Below, in pieces: positions 14,735 through 21,281 of a stretch of 25,677 nucleotides of DNA (position 1 is the stretch's first letter; every line of letters starts with the position of its first letter). The stretch comes from JBCBZH01 sp039815415. Its GTDB lineage: Bacteria > Bacteroidota > Rhodothermia > Rhodothermales > Rubricoccaceae. The DNA lies in the NCBI GenBank assembly GCA_039815415.1, contig JBCBZH010000026.1, positions 1 through 25,677 on the forward strand. Reading direction: 5' to 3'. The notes beneath the pieces are model-generated. The model was not told where the DNA came from. It saw nothing but the letters and a program-made list of their open reading frames with translations, and did not search any database. A program made the translations under genes and the position numbers.

Positions 14735-16281
14735 CACGAGCTGGCGAACGTGGCGACGGCCTGAGGAAGCATCTCGGCCACATCGAAGGCCGTGAGGCCC
14801 GTGGCTCGCTCCGGCGCCAGCCCGCGGGCGGTCGCCCACACGTCCACGGCGGTTGTCCCCAGGTGCATCGCACACACAGCAGCCTCATCGAGAGGGCATC
14901 CCTGGGCCGCCAGCCCGACGACCGTGCCTGCCAGCACGTCGCCGCTTCCGGCAGTCGCGAGTGCCGGGCGACCCGGTGGACCCACCACCACGCGTCCGTC
15001 GGGCGTGCCGAGTACGGACGGCATGCCCTTGAGCACGATGTGCGCTTTCCAACGCGCAGCAGCCTCGCGGACGGTCTGGACGAGATCCTCTGGAACGAAG
15101 TCGTCGTCTCCAATCAGGCGACGGTATTCGCCAAGGTGCGGAGTGAGCAGGAGCGGGTGGGAGCGCTCGAGGAACGTGTCTGCGTGCCCGATGAAGGCAT
15201 TGAGGCCGTCCGCATCCAGAATGACGGGACAGGGGGCATGGCGGGCAAGGTCCCGAATCAGCGCACGCGTTGGTTCTGCGGATCCGAGGCCGCAGCCGAT
15301 CAGACCTGCGTCCGAACTGCGCAGGTGTTTGGCAATACGGTCCCGCGCGTCCAGCGCCAGCGTGCCCCGCTCGGTTTCCGGATAGGCTCGGACCATGACT
15401 TCCAGGTTCTGGGCATCAAGGACACTCCGCGCGCTGCGTGGTGTGCAGGCAACCACGGCCCCGGCACCTGCCCGGTACGCAGCACGGGTAGACAGCACCG
15501 CGGCTCCGGTATAGCGCCGACTCCCGACCACGCAGACAGCACGCCCTGCCGAGTACTTGTGTGCATCTGGAGCGCGCTGAGGAAGATGCTGGCCTACCCA
15601 TTCTGGCGTCGCCTGCCAGGCGGACGCCTGCTCGCGGACCACACTCGGCGGGAATCCCATCTCGACGGTCACCAGCTCGCCGGTGTGCTGCGGGCCATCG
15701 CGGAGAAGAAGGCCGGTCTTGATCGCACCCATCGTTGCCGTCAGGTCGGCTCGGATGGTGTCGGCGGGCGCGGCGCCAGTTGTGGCATCCAGGCCGGAAG
15801 GGATATCCAGCGCGACGACGGGTGCGGGCTGGCGATTGGCCCACTTGCACAGCTGTCGGACGGGATCGCGAAGGTCGCCGGTGGCCCCGATGCCCAGCAG
15901 CCCATCCACGATGAGATCGGCGTCGGGAAGGGCATCCACGAACATGAGGCGATCCGAGCTGGCGGCGAGGCGCTTGAGAAGGGTGAGGTTCTCTGCTCGG
16001 TCGCCTTCAGAAACGTCTGCTTGAACGGCGGCGACGCTGACGGTGACGCCTCGAGCCCAGAGGATGCGGGCGACGACCAGCGCGTCCCCGCCGTTGTTGC
16101 CCGTGCCCGCCAAGACCACCACGTGCGCGCCCTCCATCGGGTATCGCAAGGTGACCTCGTCCGCTGCGGCGCGACCTGCCGATTCCATCAGTACGCGGCC
16201 TGGAACGCCCCAGTCGCCCATCGTAGCGGCATCGACAGCGCGCATCCCGTCAGCAGAGAGAAGGGGGAGAAGGTCCGTCAC
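14734..16281 (-). CDS. nnr: Bifunctional NAD(P)HX epimerase / ADP-dependent NAD(P)HX dehydratase
   Basis: Repairs hydrated NADH and NADPH. The N-terminal YjeF_N/NnrE domain epimerises R-NAD(P)HX, and the C-terminal NnrD domain (ribokinase-like) dehydrates S-NAD(P)HX using ADP. The 515-residue product starts at a GTG (16281), giving (V)TDLLPLLSADGMRAVD. It shows GTGNNGGDA (59-67), DIPSGLDATTG in the epimerase half, a KYSAGRAVCVVGS opening of the dehydratase half, TPHLGEYRRLI and ATAGSGDVLAG (442-452). Start and stop overlap by GTGA with the upstream lipoprotein gene, and the stop overlaps the VanZ-like gene. A 586-codon antisense frame here is a shadow. Confidence 0.95.
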   Translation of the reverse strand: MTDLLPLLSADGMRAVDAATMGDWGVPGRVLMESAGRAAADEVTLRYPMEGAHVVVLAGTGNNGGDALVVARILWARGVTVSVAAVQADVSEGDRAENLTLLKRLAASSDRLMFVDALPDADLIVDGLLGIGATGDLRDPVRQLCKWANRQPAPVVALDIPSGLDATTGAAPADTIRADLTATMGAIKTGLLLRDGPQHTGELVTVEMGFPPSVVREQASAWQATPEWVGQHLPQRAPDAHKYSAGRAVCVVGSRRYTGAAVLSTRAAYRAGAGAVVACTPRSARSVLDAQNLEVMVRAYPETERGTLALDARDRIAKHLRSSDAGLIGCGLGSAEPTRALIRDLARHAPCPVILDADGLNAFIGHADTFLERSHPLLLTPHLGEYRRLIGDDDFVPEDLVQTVREAAARWKAHIVLKGMPSVLGTPDGRVVVGPPGRPALATAGSGDVLAGTVVGLAAQGCPLDEAAVCAMHLGTTAVDVWATARGLAPERATGLTAFDVAEMLPQAVATFASS

Positions 16282-17966
16282 GGCGTGTCTGGAAAGAGAG
16301 CGAGCGAGGTGGTCTCCACGTCGGTATCCCAACGCGCTCGGATCTGGATTGGATCGGGCACGATCAGGAGACGCTCGGGGGAAGCGGCGTCTGGCGGCAG
16401 GCGGCCACCGCTCCATCGGCCATCGCCATCGAGGTCTTCGAACAGGCGAAGGCGGACCGAGCCCGGCGCCAGCCCGCGGATCGCGAAGGCGCCATCGGCA
16501 TCCAGGTCACTTGAGAGAACCGTGCCGTCCTCCAACTGCGCTTCCACCCTCACGGGGCGTCCGGCTGCACCAGGCACTTGCCCGACGAGTCCGCCACTGT
16601 CCGCGTCGCCGAGACGGGTGTAGCGGCGCGCGAACGTGGTGTCGGGCTGGCGAAAGCGGAGCGAGAAGGAAGCCGGGGATGGGGCTGCGGTCAGCATCTC
16701 GATGCCGAGGCCATCGGATGTGAGAGCCATCGCGTAGGCGAGAGCGTTGTCTTCTTCATCCACCAGCTCGATCTGAGCCGCCAGCGCAGCGGTGTCCGGT
16801 GGCGAAGCGAAGCGAAGACCGAACGACGCATCGGGCCGCAACGACAACGCAGAGTCGGCGGCGATGGTCGCGGTGGGGAGAAATCCGGTAAGGCGCGCTT
16901 GAAGGGTGTCGGGCCGTTCCGGCGGCGTGAACGACAGCACGAACGGCTGGGTGGCCGTGCCTGCTGAGTCTGCCACGACATCGGTCGCCACCAGCTCGAG
17001 CTGGTGGACCGTCGGGGAGAGAGGCCGGGCAGTCTCGAAGCGAACCTCCGCAGGCTGGACGGGGTCCTGATACACCGTCACAGGCGTCGGCGTCGCGCTG
17101 GCGGAATCCGTGAGCACCCACGCGTCTGGGGCGAGGGACTGGAGCTGCACGGCTTCGTCGAACCGGACGGCGAACCGACGGTCGCTGATGGGGCGGACGC
17201 GTCGGGGTTGGGGCGGGAGGGTGTCCAGAGCCGTCACCCACATCTCCAGGCTCGGCACCTGAGCCGTGGAATCGTCCGGAGACACCGCCTGGGCGACGGG
17301 CGTGAAGGGGACAGCATAGCGTTCGCCGACATCCGCCAGCCCGTTCCGGTTGCGGTCTTCCAGAGCAAACACCGTGAAGGAATCTGGGCGGAGGTAGGCG
17401 AGGCGAAAGCGGCCGTCATTGCCGACCTCGCTTCGATAGTCAGGAGCTGTGGTCAAGTCCGGCGTCGAGCTGGCATAGGCGAGGACCTGGAGGCCGCTGG
17501 CGCCACGTCCGGTCTGCGGATCCCGCACAATGCCCCCGATCTCGCCTCGGTCAATCTGAGCGCCCGTTGCGAAGGCCACCGTGATGGGCGATGTCAGCTT
17601 GACGTTCCGTTCGTCCGCCAACTCGGTCCCGATGGTTACTACATAGGTGGTCTCGGTCCGCAGCGAGTCGAACTGGATCTCGATCTCGTCGCCTCGGACA
17701 CGGACGCGTGGCGGGCTGGCGCCATCGGGCACCACGCGGACGGCCCGAACGGCGGTGCCAGAGGCGAGACGCTCCGAGAAGGCGAGGCGCAGGGTGCGAT
17801 CTGAGACGTTCGTCGCGCCATCCTCGGGGAAGGTCGCCACCAGAGTCGGTGGCGTCTGGTCCACAGGTCCGCCGCTCGGGGATCCGACCGTGGCGCAGCC
17901 CCACGCGCTGGCGAAGGCCACCAGCCCGACCACGGACACGACAGAGTGGACAACGGGGAGACGCAC
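16278..17966 (-). CDS. Lipoprotein with SbsA-type Ig-like domains
   Basis: A 562-residue cell-envelope protein. From the GTG at 17966 it starts (V)RLPVVHSVVSVVGLVAFASAWGC, a signal peptide ending in a lipobox-like AWGC (Cys24), followed by ATVGSPSGGPVDQTPPTLV. That Cys and Gly-Pro-rich linker are typical of Bacteroidota lipoproteins. Residues about 34-130 fit a bacterial Ig-like domain (Big_5/SbsA: FPEDGATNVSDRTLRLAFSE ... YVVTIG). Two FxL-x-FxDxNxNGxxD patterns (ALEDRNRNGLADVGERY and LFEDLDGDGRWSGG) resemble SdrD-like or peptidase-regulatory domains. The function is unknown. It is first in a translationally coupled operon with nnr and the VanZ-like gene. Confidence 0.85.
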   Translation of the reverse strand: MRLPVVHSVVSVVGLVAFASAWGCATVGSPSGGPVDQTPPTLVATFPEDGATNVSDRTLRLAFSERLASGTAVRAVRVVPDGASPPRVRVRGDEIEIQFDSLRTETTYVVTIGTELADERNVKLTSPITVAFATGAQIDRGEIGGIVRDPQTGRGASGLQVLAYASSTPDLTTAPDYRSEVGNDGRFRLAYLRPDSFTVFALEDRNRNGLADVGERYAVPFTPVAQAVSPDDSTAQVPSLEMWVTALDTLPPQPRRVRPISDRRFAVRFDEAVQLQSLAPDAWVLTDSASATPTPVTVYQDPVQPAEVRFETARPLSPTVHQLELVATDVVADSAGTATQPFVLSFTPPERPDTLQARLTGFLPTATIAADSALSLRPDASFGLRFASPPDTAALAAQIELVDEEDNALAYAMALTSDGLGIEMLTAAPSPASFSLRFRQPDTTFARRYTRLGDADSGGLVGQVPGAAGRPVRVEAQLEDGTVLSSDLDADGAFAIRGLAPGSVRLRLFEDLDGDGRWSGGRLPPDAASPERLLIVPDPIQIRARWDTDVETTSLALFPDTP

Positions 17967-17983
17967 AGGCGAAGAGATGCAAA

Positions 17984-18014
17984 GAGGCCGTGCCAGGCAA
18001 TCCGGCACGGCCTC
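17984..18014 (-). terminator. Probable terminator of the glutamate dehydrogenase gene
   Basis: On the minus strand GAGGCCGTGCC and GGCACGGCCTC form a perfect 11-bp stem with a 9-base loop, followed by only TTT. It lies about 85 bp after the dehydrogenase stop and just before the lipoprotein gene. The short T-run makes it weaker than the one at 9768. A motif core (CGAGCTGGCG, 18062-18071) lies between. Confidence 0.6.
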
Positions 18015-18096
18015 GAAGATCGGACCTGTTGGAGCAGATAAGGTGGGATTGAGCGTGAGGACGAGCTGGCGTGCCCTCTGCGCGCTCCGCGCTTCG

Positions 18097-19449
18097 CTAC
18101 GCGTAGATGCCTCGCATCTTGAGGGCGCCCGCCACCTTCTCAATGGCGATGACGTAGGCCGCAATCCGCATTGAGACGTCGTGGCGCTCTGTGGCGTCGT
18201 ACACGCGGCTGAAGGCGGCGCGCATCATGCGATCGAGGCGACGGTTGACGCGGTCCTCGCTCCAGAAGTAGCCCTGGCGGTCCTGGACCCACTCGAAGTA
18301 GGAGACCGTGACACCGCCTGCGTTGGCGAGGATGTCCGGGATGACGAGAACGCCATTGGCATTCAGGATCTCGTCGGCCTCCGGAGTGGTCGGGCCGTTG
18401 GCGCCTTCCGAGACGATCTTGGCCTTGATGTCGCCAGCGTTGGCGGCGGTGATTTGGTTCTCCTTCGCACACGGGGCCAGAACGTCCACGTCGAGGGCGA
18501 GGAGCTCCTCGTTGGAGATCGGCTCAGCGCCATCGAACCCTGCAAGCGAGCGATTGTGCGCCGCCGCGTAGGCGATGGCTGCGTCCACGTCGATGCCGTT
18601 GGCGTTGTAGTAGCCACCGGAGACATCAGACACGGCGACGATAGTGCACCCCTGTTCGCGGAGCAGGCTCGCAGCCACAGATCCGACGTTGCCGAAGCCC
18701 TGAACGGCGACGGTGCACTGGCCGGGGCGCAGCCCAAGACGTTCCATCGCGCCCAGCGTCGTGGTCATCACGCCGCGCCCGGTGGCTTCGCGGCGGCCCT
18801 CCGAACCGCCGATCATCAGCGGCTTGCCGGTGACCACAGCCGTTTCAGTGCGGCGCGCGTGCATCGAGTAGGTGTCGAGCAGCCAGGCCATGATCTGCTC
18901 GTTGGTGTTCATGTCCGGCGCGGGAATGTCCTTGTCCGGCCCAAACACGTCGAGGAGGTTGGCGGTGTAGCGGCGCGTCAGGCGTTCCAACTCACCGGCA
19001 GACATTGAGGACGGATCGCAGGCGACGCCGCCCTTGGCGCCACCAAACGGTACACCCACAACGGCGCACTTCCAGGTCATCCATGCGGCGAGGGCTTTTA
19101 CTTCGTCCACATGGACGTCTGGGGCAAAGCGGATCCCGCCCTTGGACGGCCCGAGGACCTCAGAGTGAATGACACGGTAGCCTTCGTAGACTTTCAGGGA
19201 GCCGTCGTCCATGACGACGGGAACGCTGGTGATGTGGACGCGCGTGGGGGACCGGAGCACCTCATAGAGGCCCATGTCCAATTCCAGCAATTCGGCGGCG
19301 TGGTCGAACCGCGCCATCATGTCCTGGAAGGGATTGTCTTTGTCCACGTGGGGCGTCGGTTCCTGGTAGATGGCCGCGCTGTGCACGTCTCGCTTGAAGG
19401 GCGTCGGCATGCGACGATGGGGGGTGGTGAGATCGAGGGGAATAGCCAT
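18097..19449 (-). CDS. gdh: Glutamate dehydrogenase (NAD-type, Glu/Leu/Phe/Val family)
   Basis: Catalyses oxidative deamination of glutamate to 2-oxoglutarate and ammonia. The 450-residue protein from the ATG at 19449 starts MAIPLDLTTPHRRMPTPFKR. A second ATG (19410) is possible. Catalytic lysines are at K103 (GPSKGGIRF), K127 (MTWKCAV) and K139 (PFGGAKGGVACDP). Then come PAPDMNTN (176-183), GKPLMIGGSEGRREATGRGV, and the Rossmann GFGNVG (251-256). These fit the GudB/RocG type, so an NAD preference is likely but not certain. An amino-acid dehydrogenase with other side-chain specificity is less likely. It is monocistronic by position and has a palindrome in its promoter region. Confidence 0.92.
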   Translation of the reverse strand: MAIPLDLTTPHRRMPTPFKRDVHSAAIYQEPTPHVDKDNPFQDMMARFDHAAELLELDMGLYEVLRSPTRVHITSVPVVMDDGSLKVYEGYRVIHSEVLGPSKGGIRFAPDVHVDEVKALAAWMTWKCAVVGVPFGGAKGGVACDPSSMSAGELERLTRRYTANLLDVFGPDKDIPAPDMNTNEQIMAWLLDTYSMHARRTETAVVTGKPLMIGGSEGRREATGRGVMTTTLGAMERLGLRPGQCTVAVQGFGNVGSVAASLLREQGCTIVAVSDVSGGYYNANGIDVDAAIAYAAAHNRSLAGFDGAEPISNEELLALDVDVLAPCAKENQITAANAGDIKAKIVSEGANGPTTPEADEILNANGVLVIPDILANAGGVTVSYFEWVQDRQGYFWSEDRVNRRLDRMMRAAFSRVYDATERHDVSMRIAAYVIAIEKVAGALKMRGIYA

Positions 19450-19504
19450 CGAAAGTACGTGCGTGGGCACGGGCTGGGATGGAGAAGAGACGCCAGAGAT
19501 CACG

Positions 19505-19512
19505 CAGACATA
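19505..19512 (-). promoter_or_regulatory. Candidate -7 element for glutamate dehydrogenase (TATGTCTG)
   Basis: On the minus strand TATGTCTG, one mismatch from TAnnTTTG, about 55 bp upstream of the ATG. No TTG-type -33 element was seen at the expected distance. Confidence 0.35.
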
Positions 19513-19519
19513 CGAGAAT

Positions 19520-19533
19520 CGGAAGCGCTTCCG
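19520..19533. promoter_or_regulatory. 14-bp perfect palindrome CGGAAGCGCTTCCG, candidate operator
   Basis: CGGAAGCGCTTCCG is identical on both strands. It sits 7 bp upstream of the candidate -7 element of the dehydrogenase gene, where a repressor or activator would bind. A half-copy, GCGCTTCCG, occurs upstream of the phenylalanine hydroxylase gene (23888-23896). Confidence 0.4.
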
Positions 19534-19615
19534 GTCAGGAGTGTACGGCATCGTATCGGCGCGTTCGGTTGAAACTCAATGGAGGGGGAAGGCGGGGACG
19601 CTGCGCGTTGGCGCC

Positions 19616-19681
19616 TCGCCAGCTCGAGAGTGGGGGATCGAGCCAGGGTGAAAGGGGAGCAGGGTTGCCTCGAGCTGGCGA
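19616..19681. repeat. Inverted pair of the iterated motif (13-bp stem)
   Basis: TCGCCAGCTCGAG (19616-19628) and CTCGAGCTGGCGA (19669-19681) are perfect inverted repeats with a 40-base loop. Both arms are exact 12-mers. It lies in the 324-bp gap between divergent gdh and TrmH-family genes. The gap also holds the gdh promoter region (19505-19533) and a heptamer array (19694). I see no gene in it. Confidence 0.8.
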
Positions 19682-19693
19682 TCCGAGCAGCTT

Positions 19694-19761
19694 TTGCCCC
19701 TTGCCCCTTGCCCCTTGCCCCTTGCCCCTTGCCCCTTGCCCCTTGCCCCTTGCCCCTTGCC
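19694..19761. repeat. Heptanucleotide tandem array, 9 x TTGCCCC (G-strand GGGGCAA)
   Basis: Nine perfect 7-bp units (19694-19756) plus a partial TTGCC, ending 13 bp before the TrmH-family ATG. The G-rich strand is the template strand for that gene. Changes in unit number would shift promoter or leader spacing by 7 bp. The array directly follows the right arm of the inverted pair, and its first two units are part of the 42-bp module shared with 9724-9765. Confidence 0.9.
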
Positions 19762-19773
19762 GATCTTCTCTCC

Positions 19774-20529
19774 ATGACCCGTCAGCGCCTCAAGGATCTC
19801 GCCTCGCTCACCCGTCGGAAAGGCCGTCGCCAGCTCGAGCAGTTTCTGGTCGAGGGCGTGCGATCGGTCGAGGCTGCGATTGCAGCCGGGGCACCTCTGG
19901 TGGAGGTTCTGGTAGCGCCTGAGGCGCTGGACACTGAGCGAGTCGTGGCGCTCGTGGACGCGACTTCCGTGCCCGTGCATTCGGTCGCGGCTCGGGAATT
20001 AGCGCGTATTGGGGATGCCCGGACCAGTCAGGGCGTGCTTGCCGTCTCTGCCTCCATCGTGCGTCGCCAGCTCGAGGCAGAGGGTCCTGTGATGGTGCTC
20101 GATGGCGTGCAGGACCCTGGGAACGTGGGTGCGCTGGTCCGGTCGGCCGCCTGGTTTGGTGTGTCCGCGGTCGTCGCCGATGCCCGCTCTGCCGACTTCG
20201 AAGGGCCTAAGGCGGTTCGCGCCTCGATGGGTGGGCTCTGGGATCTCCAGCTCGTTCGCGTGTCCCGCCTCGCGCCTGTGCTCGACCGCCTGCGTGATGC
20301 GGGGCGTGCGTTGTGGGGCGCCGACATGCACGGCACGGCGGTATCGAGCTGGCGGCCGTCTGCGAGTGACGTACTAGTGCTCGGGAATGAGGGCAACGGG
20401 TTGTCCGACGAGGTCGCGGCGTGTCTGTCTGGGCGTGTGTCCATTCCGGGGGCTGAGAGCACGCGTGGCGTCGAGTCGCTCAACGTCGGGGTGGCTGCAG
20501 GTGTGATTCTGCACCGCTGGCTGGGCTGA
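19774..20529 (+). CDS. TrmH-family (SpoU) RNA 2'-O-methyltransferase
   Basis: Transfers a methyl group from S-adenosylmethionine to a ribose 2'-OH in tRNA or rRNA (RlmB/TrmH type). The 251-residue protein from the ATG at 19774 has an N-terminal L30-like substrate-binding domain (about 1-95) and the SPOUT domain. Motif 1 is LDGVQDPGNVGALVRS (109-124), motif 2 is LGNEGNGLSDE (203-213) and motif 3 is SLNVGVAAGVILHRW (235-249). The frame open to 19579 is an artefact of the heptamer array. Three motif copies lie in the gene: exact copies encode RRQLE at 18-22 and 97-101, and an 11-base copy encodes SSWR at 191-194. The exact target is undetermined. Confidence 0.93.
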   Translation: MTRQRLKDLASLTRRKGRRQLEQFLVEGVRSVEAAIAAGAPLVEVLVAPEALDTERVVALVDATSVPVHSVAARELARIGDARTSQGVLAVSASIVRRQLEAEGPVMVLDGVQDPGNVGALVRSAAWFGVSAVVADARSADFEGPKAVRASMGGLWDLQLVRVSRLAPVLDRLRDAGRALWGADMHGTAVSSWRPSASDVLVLGNEGNGLSDEVAACLSGRVSIPGAESTRGVESLNVGVAAGVILHRWLG

Positions 20530-20644
20530 TTCCAACCACTCTGGGAGCACGTTCGCGAGGCGGCTTCCTCCACGCTCTGGCTGAGACACTTGCGCTTCAC
20601 CGTCTGGACGGGCACCTTCCCGTTCGCTCCTCTCTCCATCGCGT

Positions 20645-21229
20645 ATGCCTCTCGCCCTGTTCGGCGGCTCCTTCAACCCTCCGCATGTGGGGCACCTCGC
20701 CGTGGCCGAGGCCTGCGCGGATGCCGGTGGGCTCGACACGGTGCTGTGGATGCCTGCCGCCACTGCGCCCCACAAGCAGGATGATCCGACGCTCGCCTCG
20801 GCAGAGGATCGGCTGGAGATGGTTCGGCTCGCGATTCAGGGCAACCCACGCTTCGAAGCGTCCGATCTTGAGATCCAGCGCGGGGGCGTGTCCTACACCC
20901 TGGCGACGGTTCGTCGACTCGCAGGCCGGTATCCGGGCGAAGATCTGGTGGTGATCCTCGGCGGCGACAGCCTGAACTACTTCCCGTCGTGGCGCAACCC
21001 GCACGGGATCCTCGAGCTGGCGCGTCTGATGGTTTACCGGCGCCCTGGATCCGAGCTGGCAAATGCTCCCGACTGGGTGCGCCGTCGTACGACCGTTGTG
21101 GATGGCATTCCCCTGCATCTGTCCAGCACCCACATCCGCAATCGCATTGCGCAAGGGCAGACCGTCCGCTACCTCATCCCCGAGGCCGTCCGCCAGCTCG
21201 TTGAGGCTAAGGGGCTCTACCAGATGTAG
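20645..21229 (+). CDS. nadD: Nicotinate-nucleotide adenylyltransferase
   Basis: Adenylates nicotinate mononucleotide to deamido-NAD in NAD biosynthesis. The 194-residue protein starts MPLALFGGSFNPPHVGHLAVAEA. The nucleotidyltransferase motif GGSFNPPHVGH (7-17) contains the catalytic His pair, followed by LWMPAATAPHKQ (34-45). The C-terminal motif is LHLSSTHIRNRIAQGQTVRYLIP, the usual ISSTxIR region. Length is normal. It follows the methyltransferase gene after 115 bp on the same strand. The start codon is preceded by a pyrimidine-rich leader without a Shine-Dalgarno sequence. Confidence 0.96.
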   Translation: MPLALFGGSFNPPHVGHLAVAEACADAGGLDTVLWMPAATAPHKQDDPTLASAEDRLEMVRLAIQGNPRFEASDLEIQRGGVSYTLATVRRLAGRYPGEDLVVILGGDSLNYFPSWRNPHGILELARLMVYRRPGSELANAPDWVRRRTTVVDGIPLHLSSTHIRNRIAQGQTVRYLIPEAVRQLVEAKGLYQM

Positions 21230-21281
21230 CCACCTCGCCAGCCCATAGGGCCTTTTCCTGTTCCCCTAAGCCTTTCTCCGA

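Noticed and set aside
14863..16623. Long antisense open frame (586 codons) on the plus strand
   Set aside because: It mirrors the nnr and lipoprotein genes in a GC-rich region, has no recognisable domain and is dominated by Arg, Gly and Pro.
19579..19773. Upstream extension of the TrmH-family gene through the heptamer array
   Set aside because: It translates the CCCCTTG array and the inverted motif pair; the ATG at 19774 gives the normal family N-terminus.
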